Below, piece by piece: positions 51,375 to 62,944 of a DNA stretch of 64,000 nt. The DNA lies in assembly GCA_036346205.1 (NCBI GenBank), contig JARFJB010001595.1, positions 152,001 to 216,000 of the forward strand. Reading direction: 5' to 3'. The notes beneath the pieces are model-generated. The model was not told the DNA's origin, made no database searches, and worked only from the letters and a program-made list of their open reading frames with translations. This DNA is from Vesta saturnalis (Eukaryota > Arthropoda > Insecta > Coleoptera > Lampyridae). The position numbers and the translations under genes were made by a program. Position 1 is the stretch's first letter; the number at the start of each line of letters is the position of its first letter.

Positions 51375-52060
51375 TTATACTGCATTCAGCCAAGTTTTAC
51401 GCGGCCTACCAGGTCCGGTCTTACCCCTAACTTCACCCACATACTTTTCTTTCGTTAATCTTGCGTTGTTCATTCTCTTAATGCGACCAAACCAACGTAG
51501 AGCACTACTTTTATACCTATTTATCGTCGTTTTTTCCTCGTCACAGTCATCCTTCATCTTATCCCTTCTCGTTTTACCGAATAAGCTCTTCAGGAATCTC
51601 AATCCCACGGGATTTATTTTTCTTTCGTGCTTTTTTTGGGTATGTCACGAAAAGCACGAAAGAAATAAGACTGACAAACACACCATTATAACTTACTCGT
51701 TTCGCAGCTACGCTCATGCCTTCGTTTTTTATTATTGTCCACATACTTCCAATCACTTTCTTTCCTGAATTGACCCGTCGTCCAATCTCGCAATCCGTTG
51801 TACCATCTGCAGTGAACATTCTATCCAGGTATACCAACTCGTCCACTCTTCGACAATTTCATCTTGCAGAGTAAATACTCTGCTCTCAGTTCCACCTTCC
51901 CGATTGAACACCACAATCTTAGTTGTGTTCACGTTTACCTTTGGGTCTATGTTCTCACAGTCTGTAGCAAACTTCCTCAGAACAGTTCGTAACCCATACG
52001 CACTGTCACTTAATAAGACTGTCATCTGCATACACTAGAACTCGTATATTTACGTCACTA
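51375..52060 (-). pseudogene. LINE reverse transcriptase, C-terminal half, broken
   Basis: On the minus strand the catalytic box VLVYADD appears at ~52040-52025, with LLSDSAYGLRTVLRKFA following. Then come ELVYLDRMFTADG and EIGRRVNSGKKVIGSMW. The end is SSALRWFGRIKRMNNARLTK and GKTGPGRPRKTW. The WFGH--RM---RL-K and GRPR--W signature is the C-terminal region of endonuclease/RT proteins common in arthropod LINEs. Frames change at least three times, and a hairpin insertion near 51619-51665 interrupts it. No 5' part is present. Confidence 0.82.
51619..51665. repeat. perfect 16-bp inverted repeat with 15-bp loop
   Basis: TTTCTTTCGTGCTTTT (51619-51634) is exactly complementary to AAAAGCACGAAAGAAA (51650-51665). 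It sits inside the LINE pseudogene, where the protein alignment is disrupted. Confidence 0.85.
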
Positions 52061-52271
52061 ACCATTACACCATTTGTATCGGCACATTATTGCCTAATCT
52101 TATGAAGTTATCTGAAACTTCAGAGTAATGCGTAAGACGTCAATATAGTCCCGAAACCGTCCCAAATGTTTGAATATAGGGTTTTCGTTTATTTTAATTT
52201 CTATAATTTCTTATTGAATTTTTTCCCAGCAGTGATTAAATTGGAATATTTTTATAACTGATAACATTTTA

Positions 52272-52274
<3 letters not shown>

Positions 52275-52338
<64 letters not shown>
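52275..52338. repeat. (TA)n microsatellite, ~64 bp
   Basis: Pure TA run. Confidence 0.95.
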
Positions 52339-52341
<3 letters not shown>

Positions 52342-55013
52342 TTAAATTTCAATTCTAATTCTAATCAAAGGTGTTAGGGATCAATTTAAGGGGAAATATT
52401 ATGTGGTTCAATATTATGTGGATTCCACGTTATATCAAAAATCCTATATGTTAAATGTACCTTAATAAAATTTATACCATAACGCATACGTTATGAATTC
52501 AATGAACTCAAGTATAAAACTGTCAGATTTGTTAAATGTTAAATTGTAATTTTAACTAGATAATTGAAATTAAAATTTGGAAATAAAACTAAATTTCTAT
52601 TTGTTTTGCAGATGTTAACACAACTATTGCATAAACATGTACACCTATACATAAAAATAATAAGTGCAGGAAATCACACAAATAAAGGTACAACTAACAG
52701 GGTTATGATTAAAAAGTGACCCACATGTGCATTGTCCTATCTGCAAGCGGATGTTTTCAAACAGCTGGTTCCAATTATTCATGTAAACTCTTTCCAATTG
52801 ATGATCGAAGTTATTGATCCATCAAGTTCGCTGCTGCAATACGTCCAATAATTTCACACTGGCCCCCGGATTGATGGTTGCTTTGTTGTGGGAAACGTGT
52901 TTATTTTATGCTTAAAAGTTTCACTCAACCACAAAATTTATTGATAATGCTATTTATTTAATTGTTTTAAGATTTTTCAAACTTATCGGTTTAAGTAATG
53001 TTTTAAGACTGTAGAAATTTTAAATTATTATCACTTTCTTTTTAGCATCCCAATGGAATATTGATTATTAAAATGTCGCAGCAGGAATAAAATACCAGTT
53101 AGAAGAAAAAAATGATTACTACTCTATTTTGAAAAACGTAACCACAAATTAAATTAAACAACGAACTTTTTTAAAATCGTCAAACATTAATCGTAACAAC
53201 TATGAAATTTAATTCGTAATGAGCGTTACGAACATGGACAAATATCGGCAACCTAACTTTATTTTAACAAATGTAGGTTAAAAACAATTGTTTCTGAACT
53301 TCTCGTCTCTCCGTTAAACTTGTATTAAAATCTCCCGTTAATAATTGTGGTTAAATAACTTACTTGTTACACAAAAACACTACACTTTTTTTAAACTTTG
53401 CAAAACAACTGGATTAAATAGAAAAATATAGAGAACGATTCTGCTTAGGAGCAATTCTTTATATACCCTTCTGTTAGTTACCATATTTTCATTTTTTTTT
53501 TTAGAAATCCAAATAATGTAACCAAGTCTATGATTGGTCAGAATAAATTCGAAAACTTAACTAAAGCATAAATTATGCTATAACTTTTTTATAAAGCTAT
53601 TGATTTAAATTTTAAAAACAGAAATGAAATCTGTGCTAAATTCTGCACAAATTAATACCCAACTTGATATAACTCTCTTAAATATTCTACGAATTGACTT
53701 ATTCTAAACTAAAATTGCTTATATCTAAAAAATCTTACTATCTATACTTAAATTAACTACATATTTGTGATCTGGACGAAAATTTGTATCAGAAAACATT
53801 TATTATGTGTCAAAAATCTTAAATTTAGTGAAAAATTCTATTTAACATAGTAAATTTGTATAGTCAACCCCATTTCACAAAATTTATGTTTAAATGACTT
53901 GTACAAGTTAAATTACTGTGTGGAAATGAGGAAAACCTCCTATTAATCACATTAATAAATCATTTTAAGCTCATATTAATCTAAAAAAAACTATAAATTT
54001 GTAAAAAAACCTTAAATTTAAAACTTAACCTAACTTAATTTAAATATACAAATAATTTGCGTTTAAAAACGTTCAAATTAACCAAAATGTTATCCATATC
54101 ACTTATAAAATCTGTTTGTATCATATTCAATGTTCACCTGGAATTGTCTAAATTTAAGTCACTTTAATAAACCATATTGTCTAACGCACTTCTTCAAAAA
54201 TCTAACATAAAAATGTATTTTCATGTAGATATCCCTATGTAAAATTGTTCTGTACAATGTTCTTAATGTTTATTATGCACCACTTTGTTTATCGCACATC
54301 CGCTTCCATTTATATTGTGAGTAATGATTAAATTATGTTCGTATTGTAACCCTTTCTCGAATTTTAACATTTTTCCTGCATTTTATCTTACGTATAATAT
54401 GTTCCTAATATAAACGTAACTCTACACTATGTGTTAAACACCTGTAAAACATCCAAATGCCAAAATATTTTTAACTGTAATTTAATGAAACAAAAATAAG
54501 TACTTAATCGTAGTTATAGAAATAACTTTATTTAACCTTCCTGACATGTTTTTATGTAGCACAATGCTTTTTATGATTGAACCAAATTGTACAAATTTTA
54601 CTAAGCCTGTTTTAACCAAAACAAATCCACTTTCTTGCAATCGTATACCAAATTACATCAATTAAATGTATCGTAAACGTATCATACTTGATCTCAACTT
54701 GTTCTAAAGAAATTACCAGTTTAAACTCTCCAATCCCTTATCTAATCATCTCAATATATATAATTGCTAGAAGCGTAATTTGTAATAATGACAGTTTCTG
54801 TTTGATTTTATCCCGAAAACTTAAATCATTCGGTATAACTATGGCATCATAATCGCAAAGTAGATTAAATTTGCAATAACAAAGGTGAAAACCGCAGTTC
54901 GATATCTTCTCAGTTAGAGAATTATTGACAAAAGAATAATTTGTAAGAGTCTAATTGAAGAAATGATTATTTTCAAAGTTCCGTGTTTAGCATGTCACGA
55001 CAAAAAAATATTT
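52339..55013. other. AT-rich sequence, no gene recognised
   Basis: No coding motif. On the minus strand GGGTATATAAAGAATTGC near 53465 looks like a TATA box. About 100 bases further on, ACAAGTAAGTT resembles a splice donor, so an old promoter or LTR is conceivable. Confidence 0.4.
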
Positions 55014-55531
55014 TTAACCTCCGTTAGGCGCATGGATTACAAATTAATGTAATCCAGCCTTTTTTTAAAAGTCACAATATACAATCGGACTTGGGAGCGG
55101 GCGCGTCCGCTTGAGTAGCTGCTGACAACATGTACAGTTACCTGCTCAGTGCAAAATTGTGTTCCGTAGTGGTTGTATACACGGATTAACAGTTGTGAAA
55201 AACGACTGGATTACGATTGTAATCCACACGACTAACCACGTTACATTTTTTGTGCAGTTCACAATTTAAATTTCAAGTATTTGGGACGTAAAAGGTAAGT
55301 TTTATTTAAAAAAAATATGTGTATGTCTTGTTCAATGATGAGCCTTTGCTAATTTGTAGATTTGCAGTTTATTTTCATCCAGTAGTATTATAAACTTCAA
55401 AATAATATATTTTAGTATTTGCGTAAACTTACAATTTTTACTTTCGAGTTTTTGTCTGTGGCAAGTTTTTAAACAAATAGAAAGTAATACCATAGTAATG
55501 TCATATTTCTTGTTGCAGTAAAAAAATACGT

Positions 55532-58022
55532 TTGGAAAAGAGTAGAGATCCTGAGGTTTGGATGACATGGTATAATGAAACTACCTGTAGTGATGAAGAA
55601 CGTCTTACAAATGAAGCTGAATCAGAAGAAAATATTATCGAGCAAAGTGATCATCAAACTGACTCTGAGCAGGATGCAGATCTTCTTCTTCTTTCATATG
55701 TGACCCAAGTTTGGAACAATACAGTATAGCAGTCCGATGAAACAGTTGTAGTCGCTTTAGATATCTCAAAGGCATTTGACCAAGTTTGGCATAAGGTTTA
55801 CTTGCCAAACTCACCTCGTTTGCGTTAAATGATACGCTCATTAACTGGGTTTCTAGTTTCCTTGATAAAAGACGAATACGTGTCGTAGTTGATGGATTTT
55901 TTTTAAAAGAAGTTAGCTTTAACGCGGGCGTACCACAGGGATCCGTTATAGCACCTACACTTTTTCTGCTGTACATAAATGACCTTATTTCTTCAACAAC
56001 TAACCCCATCCATTGCTTTGCTGACGATAGCACTCTTTACTGTAGTTCATCTCAGTCTACTCATAGTGATAATCCACCTTCTATGTCAAATCAAGAAATT
56101 AAAGCTGAAATGGCAAATTCAATCAACAAAGGCATTCAACGTATTCTCGAATGGGTAAGCAATAATCTAGTTAAACTTAATGCTAAAAAAACTCAGTGTT
56201 GCCTTGTGTCCGCCAAAAAAGGTCGATCATTTCTTGTTGTAAGTATGAGTGGCTCAGTTCTTAAGTTTTCAGACTATTACTCTGTTGGGTATGACTGTAT
56301 CTTCAAATCTCCTGTGGGTTGAGCATCTTCTGTCAGTTACCAAAACAGCTGCTCGTAAAATAGGCTTTTTGTATAGATCTAAGCAGTACTTTACCTCTCG
56401 ACAACTCCTTCTGCTGTATAAGGCCCAAATTCGGCCTCATCTGGAATATAATTCTCACCTTTGGGTTAGTGCTCCCCAATATGCTCTCGATATCGTTGAT
56501 CGTATTCAAAAGAGAGCGATTAGGCTTATAAATGACCCGTGCTTAACTTCTCACATACAGTCCCTTGAACATAGAAGGATGGTTTCAGTTCTTTCTTTGT
56601 ATTATCGTTATTACAACGGCTATTGTGCTGCTGAATTATATTCTTTGATACCATCTCGCGCTCTCTTTGCGGTTCGCTCATTCACATCATCAGTATGCAG
56701 TACAAATCTCTACTTGTCGTACCAAACGGGCGCAATCCACATTTTTCTACACGGCTTTTAAACTCTGGAATGATCTCCGTAGTTCCTGTTTTCCTCTCAC
56801 TTATGATATGAGAAAATTTAAGGTAGCTGTTCATAGGTATCTCTTGGCAATTCATTATCCCTCTATCCATCCTCCTAAGTGTTCCTGAGTGCTTTTAGCA
56901 CGATAGGCCTAATTTAGCCTATTCAGGTCCACAATCATAAAAAAAAGATGAAATCGATAAATTTGCTTACATAAGAGAAGTTTTTGAAGCATTCGTGGCT
57001 AATTTCCAAAACAATTTTGTCGCAAGTGAATACTTGACAGTCGATGAGCAGTTGTTAGCTTATTGAGGTCGCTGTGCTTTTAAGCAATAAATACCCAGCA
57101 AGCCAACAAGATATGGCGTGAAGATGTTTGCATTAGTAGATGCAAAAACTGCGTATACATTTAATTTGGAACCCTACGTAGGTACTCAACCTCACGGACC
57201 ACACAAGGTTACTCATTCTCCAGAAAATATTGTTCTGCGACTGGTGTATCCTGTAAAAGGTACAAAGCGGAACTTAACTGACAACTGGTTTACCAGTATA
57301 CCCCTAATAAGAAAATTACTAGAGGAAAAGAAGATTACGTATGTTGGGACCATGCGGAAGAATAAACGCGAAATACTGCCTGAATTCCTGCCAATAAGAA
57401 ACAGAAAAGAAGAAACTTCAGTTTTTGGTTTTCAGGAAAATTATACAATGGTGTCGTATTGTCCAGAAAAAAAACAAGACCATCATACTAATTTCGTCAA
57501 TGCACCATGACTCTGCCATTGATTAAGAAACTGGCGAAAAGGAGTTACCGGAAATAATATCCTGCTACAATATGACAAAAAATCGGAGTTGATTTAGTCG
57601 ACCAGATGTGTGCAACATACATTGTAGCGAGAACAACAAACAGATGGCCAATGGTCGTATTTTACGACTTGATGAATATAAGTGGGATTAACGCTGCTTG
57701 TGTGTATAAAGCTAATCACAGTGAAGTCTTGAGTTCTGACTTTATCGATAAATTTGCTTACGAACTAATAAAACCTCAAATTGAATACAGGTCAACTGTC
57801 CAAATGTATCACGAGAGATTCACCAACGAGCTCGACACCTACTTGGATTAGGCGAGATATTACCCCCTCCTCCACCCGATATGCCATTATATTGCATTCG
57901 TCGTTCCCGCCTTTGTCCCATAATCCGTAATAAGTCGACTAGAAAAATCTGTCAAAAATGTAACAACCATGCATGTAAAGATCAGATGCGAGATGTGTGC
58001 ACAGCATGTTTTTCAATTTAGA
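55532..58022 (+). pseudogene. piggyBac transposase, split by a LINE and missing its middle
   Basis: The N-terminus is EKSRDPEVWMTWYNETTCSD plus an acidic stretch to ~55680. After the LINE the frame resumes at ~56950 with DEIDKFAYIREVFEAFVANF and EYLTVDEQLLAY (first catalytic Asp). Open stretch 57118-57510 gives MFALVDAKTAYTFNLEPYVG, TDNWFTSIPLIRKLLEEKK (second Asp) and VGTMRKNKREILPEFLP. At 57585-57851, GVDLVDQMCATY holds the third Asp, followed by TNRWPMVVFYDLMN. The final cysteine-rich domain lies at ~57890-58022. All three Asp survive, but stops and shifts break it. Roughly 120-150 residues of the family's middle part are absent. Confidence 0.9.
55679..56946 (+). pseudogene. 5'-truncated LINE inserted in piggyBac
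   Basis: Starts within the RT at SYVTQVWNNTV and contains ALDISKAFDQVWH, AGVPQGSVIAPTLFLLYIND and the catalytic CFADDSTLYCSS. The open stretch at 56249-56761 holds the post-RT region QIRPHLEYNSHLWVSAPQYA, DIVDRIQKRAIRLINDP and EHRRMVSVLSLYYRYY. It ends with a short UTR and an A-run at 56939-56946. The catalytic residues are intact, but the frame shifts near 55800, 56300 and 56660. Jockey/CR1-like; I cannot fix the clade by eye. No clear target duplication. Confidence 0.88.
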
Positions 58023-58429
58023 AAGTATTGTATGTTTGATATTTATTTTCTCGTATATGTTTATTTCTCTTTGATTTTGTTTTGTTCAATTCAGTACAGT
58101 TAGTGTTAGTCGACCTATAAGAATACTCATTTCAGGTTTTTTTGTTAAAAACTTTGATTTTCGAACCGTTTTTTTTATAAGCATGCCAATAAAACGTTCA
58201 AAAAGCGCAATATATCTTTTAATCTTCTTATCATAAGATTCAGGTAAAATTTATATCTTAATGTATTACGTGTTATTAAACAAGGGTATAACAAACATAT
58301 AATCCAAAAATGGTATCAAATTTTTTTTCAACAAAACGAATTATTAACTAAATAAATTGGATTACCGTTGTAATCCACACGCCTAACTGCGTGATTAAAA
58401 TACATGTTCCTAATAGAGGGAGGGTTAAT

Positions 58430-58705
58430 GGCTGTGTAGGTTTGTCACACATTATTACAATGGTCCAAAAACCACTTGAGAATTAGTAACATTATCATAG
58501 AAAACGTTGTTTTATGAAATAAATCTATATCGGACTTTGGGCGAGGGCCGTTTGGGCGCAACCGTTCGGGCGCGATAAAGGGTCAATGTTGGGATTTAGG
58601 AACACATTAAGTGTGAATAATTTTAATTGGGCATAAATGAACAAACATTTATTAAATCATTATTTATCCTTAGATAAATAATGAGATTAATATAAATAAG
58701 GTGGT
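58430..58705. other. spacer between piggyBac and mariner
   Basis: Contains a GC-richer patch GGCCGTTTGGGCGCAACCG near 58546-58565. The expected downstream mariner terminus is not recognisable. Confidence 0.4.
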
Positions 58706-58710
58706 AGTAC

Positions 58711-59081
58711 TCATATTAGATAAATTTTGAAATAAATCAGGATAGAAATAAGGAATTTCTTCAAGTTTGGGAACAGATGGAAGTGACGGTGGAAATCAGC
58801 GAGTAAACCGTACCTCAAATCCCGCGGTTTTCCCATCGCGAGCGCACCCTTGTGTGCAGGTGACTTGTCTTGGTGAAAGATAATTTTTTTGTTCTTCAAG
58901 CCAGGTCTTTTCTCGCGAATCTTGGCAACTAGCTGGTCAAGAAGCTTGGAGTAATATTCGCCTGCAATCTTTTTGCCTTTTGCAAGGTAATCAATTAATG
59001 CGATCCCTCTCGCATCCCAAAAAACGCTGGCCATGACCATTCCGGTAGATGCGATCGATTTCGCTTCCTTTGGCGCTTGAC
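58711..59081 (-). pseudogene. mariner transposase, C-terminal half
   Basis: Minus strand: GQAPKEAKSIASTGMVMASV and FWDARGIALIDYLAKGKKIA lead to SKLLDQLVAKIREKRPGLKN. The second catalytic Asp is in IIFHQDKSPAHKG. The third Asp, expected in a SPDLAPSDFHLFPN-type segment, is lost; the sequence there reads ADFHRHFHLFPNLKK, consistent with a small deletion plus Asp-to-His. The reading degenerates after LKKFL. This is the continuation of 61517-62056, the two halves being separated by a 2.4-kb insertion. Mariner (DD34D) transposases mobilise elements at TA sites. Confidence 0.88.
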
Positions 59082-61516
59082 CTGTAACGATATAAATGGG
59101 TGGTAGAACGGGATTACAGATAAAATTGGCCTTTTTGCCCCGACTAGCCAGCGTATGGGTGTGGGTATGATGTTGATAAATTTTACACATCCAGAATAGT
59201 AAAATGTACGTAAGTCAAAATAGGGGATGAAGACGTAATCAGTTCGGTTTAGGGCGCCAGAATGTTTGGTAGTGAAAATAAGGGACGTCGTGCCAAAATT
59301 ACGAGTACATAGCGTGTCTAAACATACAAAAAACATAACCTTACCTATCCGCAATCAATCCCAGGTGTGCTGGACAGCAACTCAGCAAACCACCTGAAAT
59401 AGGGCTTCAAAATAGCACTACACGCCTGACAAACAAAAGCGTGTTAATCACACAATAAAGTTACGTTACTACACCTCAGTGTAAATAATTAGGCATTATA
59501 TAATAATCAAAACAAAACAAAAAAAAATCATCTTTGTTGAATGCACTCTAAATGAATTTGAAACTCAACTAAAAATCAAATAAAACATTGAATATCATTA
59601 ACGCTATTACTCAATAATAAAAAAAAACTGTAACTTCGTTACGTTAAAACTTAAACTCATAAACTACCGGTAAACTTGCAATTTGCAAAAAAAAACTTTT
59701 ATGTAACACAAAAGGGTTTTCACAAAATTAAAACAAATTTATAAAACCTAACAAAGCTATAATGAGATAAAAAAATAATATAATATAAATGTGAACACAC
59801 GATAATGCGTATATAAGATAAAAAATTCTTAAGGGGCGACAGAATGTCTGGCCAGGATCCTGCGTAACGCCGTTCTAAATTGCTTAATATATATATTATA
59901 TATATTATTAATATATATATCGTGGTTATTTACCCACACCACTATAGGGTCAAGTGCCCTTTAATACTAAAATAAAAGTGTGAAGGCAGAGCGTCAGAAT
60001 TATGATTAATTTCAATAAATATACCAAAGCAACAACTTAATTTAAAAAAAAAGGTACACGACTCCGCTTTCCAACCTTCGTTAACAAAACAAATAATTCG
60101 AAACACACACACAAGAAATCTTGAAAATATTCAATAAAAAAAACACAATATCATACTACCTTACTGCCTAGATTAACACCTCCCCTGTGTTATAACAATT
60201 GAAAATGAACCAGGTGGTCGATTACAGCTAGTACGGAAACGGGATCTCCCAGGTCTGGCACAAAATGATGAATGAAAATATTGACTTTTATTCTCTTGTA
60301 CACAAACGATTTCTTGATTGAATCTCGGTAAAATGTTACTGTATTAATTAAAAACTTCTTTTAAAATAATAATTTGTGCGCTCAACTGGCTTGTTAACTT
60401 TTATCTTTCAAGTAGTTTTATATACACTAACAATCCAAAAGGTTATTGACTTTATTTAAATAACTATAATTTTAATATACTGCGAAAGTTTCTTTATATA
60501 TTTCAACACGCTTTGCACGGCAATTAAGTGGCACTTCAAGAACGTTAATTTAATAAATCCGCAAAAGCGAGATAAACCAAAGAGGTCACAGAAGCACTAA
60601 TATAACACGAAGATGATCTCTAGGTAACTTGATTGCGTAAAATCGACATCGGCACTAGGTCTATTCCTTTGGTGATTGAACAATTTTAATAAAATCCCTT
60701 CACAGGTTTTCTTCCAAAAAGTAGATAACTACCCACACAACACAAAAGTACGTTCGTTAAACACCAAAAGGTCCAATATATCAACGTTCTAAACCACCCC
60801 TTAAAGCGTAACAACAAACGCCACCATACTACTACTCGAAAGCGCAGTCAGTTTCAGAATCATGCAAATTATATCCAAAAATCCATCTTGGATTTTTGAA
60901 TCCCACCACTAAAAAAAAATCTCATCTAATTTAGTTCCACCAATTAAAAAAACGGAAGGAGAAGATTTGATACCCCTACACACAAACTTCGTTTCCATTC
61001 GTAAGGACTCGATAATTTTCAAAATTGTAAACGTCAGCAGAATCAACGTGAAAAATATCTCTGTATTTTCATTAAAGTACAAGCAGTTAGTTCCACATTC
61101 TACCTCTACGATTCAAAACCAACATACTCAATATTAAACTGAACCACTATAATTACTCGACTTCCTGTCGCCAGACCGATATCAAACACATATAAATCTA
61201 CATTCTTTCTTTAAGTTACTTAATTTTACAAAACTTTCTATAATTTTTTAAGGAAATCAAACGAAATAAACGTTATTTAAACTTATATACAACTATATAC
61301 AAATAATACGTTACTCAAGATTCAATAAACGGGGAATAATAAAGAAAACAATCTAAATTACGGAATAGTAATTCACAAACAAAATAAACTTAAGCTCGCA
61401 ACACACCTTCCTTAAAGGTCGCAACACACGTTAAACAAATTTATCCATAAAACTCAACCTGACAACAAAAATTTGACGGTAAATCGCTAGAAAATCGTGA
61501 TCCTATCACAAACCAC
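59082..61516 (-). mobile_element. 2.4-kb LTR-like insertion within mariner
   Basis: Read on the minus strand, the insertion starts TGTGATAGGATCACG (a base or two after 61515) and ends ATATCGTTACA (59083 side), i.e. TG...CA ends. The target GGT(C/T) occurs on both sides: GTGGTT before it and GGTCAAG after it. No pol or gag motifs are visible. A TATATAAAA box occurs near 60412-60422 on the minus strand. The best fit is a long solo LTR or a non-autonomous LTR element. The internal (TA)-rich palindrome at 59887-59922 is minor. An intron is an alternative, because the junctions also read GT...AG. Confidence 0.55.
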
Positions 61517-62056
61517 CGGCTTCCACCCATTGCTGGGATTGATGTTTCGGTTCTGGCGTGTCTAGTGGTGGTCCCATGTCTCATCCATGGTGACGAATCG
61601 CCGCACAAAAGCGGTTGGATATTAAATCGGTCCAAAGATTGCTGCGAAAATTGTTTGCGCATTTAATTTTGATCGACATTCAGCAAATGTGGCACCCATC
61701 CTGCGCAAAGGTTTCGCATCCCTAATACTTTGTGCAAGATGTTTCACACCCTTTCTTCCGATATCCCCACAGCTCATCTATCTCACTTTTTTCTCTCTTT
61801 TTCGCCTACCATCCAACACGATATCATGCAATTTTTCAATGGTTTCGGGTGAGGTTGTGGTTTTTGGCCGTGCTTCACGTGGGTCACCTTCAAGGGATGT
61901 GCGAGCACGTTTAAATTCAGCTACCCACTTTTTAACTGTTTACATGGAAGGAGCAGAGCTCCCGTAAACTTTTGTCAACTTCGAATGAATTTCCTTAGGG
62001 GTTAATCCATGCAAAACGAAGAATTTTATGACCGCATGATATTTAAGTTTATCCAT
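61517..62056 (-). pseudogene. mariner transposase, N-terminal half
   Basis: Starts MDKLKYHAVIKFFVLHGLTP, then EIHSKLTKVYGSSAPSM and KKWVAEFKRARTSLEGDPRE with the usual REARPKTTTSPE linker. This is the paired HTH DNA-binding region of mariner transposases. A decayed segment follows with an in-frame GVKHLAQSI-like stretch. The first catalytic region VTMDETWDHHTRQNR sits just before the 2.4-kb insertion. Stops occur near 61955 and 61780, and there is at least one shift. Confidence 0.88.
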
Positions 62057-62189
62057 TTTAACGAAAAACACGCAAAACGTCTACTGCAAAAATTCGTGTA
62101 AACAAACTACTTGAGAGAACAAGTTGACACTTGTCATATGAACTAATGATACATGGACCCAGGCAGGAAATATAAATTGTTCCTGATTG

Positions 62190-62232
62190 GAGCGCCATCT
62201 CTGTGTCAGTCCGAGAGTTATTCACCTTACTC
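62190..62232. repeat. probable mariner 5' terminal repeat
   Basis: Read toward the gene: GAGTAAGGTGAATAACTCTC then GGACTGACACAGAGATGGCG. Position and sequence style fit a mariner terminus ~140 bp upstream of the start codon. Its partner beyond 58.7 kb was not found. Confidence 0.5.
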
Positions 62233-62821
62233 TCTTAGAAACCCATATTTAATTGATGAAGCAGAGATAAATTTGACTGAACGATGAATGATTAACAAAT
62301 GTTTAAACAAATAATAGTTTGTTAATGAGGATGCAGTCAATTAATGAATTAACGAAAAAAAAAGAAAACTCTTTTGAACATTAATAACATCCTTCCTATA
62401 AGTTTTAAGTCTTTATTAGTTATTCTGTTGTTAAAACTGTTTGATATTCTTTCTGTCTAAGTTGATAACATCTTTATTATTATATATTTATTTTAATTTA
62501 TACATTATGTGATCATTGGTTGTATCCTATAAAAAACGTTTCAAAGACATCTAGTTATGTATTGTCAGATTTACTGGCTTCATGTTTTTAATATGCTACT
62601 TTTTATTATTTGAAATAAAAAATTTGTGAAGTTTTGTATTATTGTAAGCTTTTATTGTCATTCTGACTGATAGTAAGTATTAGGCATTCATTTTTTAACA
62701 TATTAATTTTTAATTAAACGTTTACAGATTGTCTTGAAAAAGAAAATAAAATTTTACGACACACCATTAACAAACTGTTGTTTGTTTAATCATTAATCGT
62801 TCAGTCAAATTTCTCTTGCTC

Positions 62822-62824
<3 letters not shown>
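62233..62824. other. AT-rich sequence, no gene seen
   Basis: No coding signal. TTAATGATTAAAC-like and ATTTGACTGAACGATGAATG phrases near 62270 recur inverted near 62790-62810 (CATTAATCGTTCAGTCAAAT). They form a ~20-bp inverted pair ~520 bp apart, possibly ends of a short non-autonomous element. Confidence 0.45.

Positions 62825-62875
<51 letters not shown>
62825..62875. repeat. (TA)n microsatellite, ~50 bp
   Basis: Pure AT run. Confidence 0.95.
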
Positions 62876-62880
<5 letters not shown>

Positions 62881-62944
62881 TTTTTCGTACCAACTTGAGC
62901 CGGAAGTACGTATGCGAACATACAAACCTGAACCAATCTAACAA

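Larger units (their letters stand above)
55014..58428 (+). mobile_element. piggyBac-like element with TTAA at both ends
   Basis: TTAA at 55014-55017 precedes CCTCCGTTAGGCGCATGG, and the right end ...AGAGGGAGGG is followed by TTAA at 58425-58428. Subterminal palindromes with GGATTAC/GTAATCC arms lie at 55034-55055, 55208-55225 and 58359-58376. The GTTAGGCG of the left end is mirrored as CGCCTAAC near the right end. The 3.4 kb includes a nested LINE of ~1.27 kb. The family differs from the 31-kb copy in its palindrome sequence. Confidence 0.92.

Noticed and set aside
51466..51768. 100-codon plus-strand ORF
   Set aside because: Antisense of the minus-strand LINE RT.
55635..56033. 132-codon minus-strand ORF
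   Set aside because: Antisense shadow of the LINE reverse transcriptase.
58995..59354. Minus-strand ORF of 119 codons
   Set aside because: Runs across the mariner/insertion junction in the wrong frame; no family match.
61689..61967. Plus-strand ORF of 92 codons
   Set aside because: Antisense of the mariner N-terminal half.
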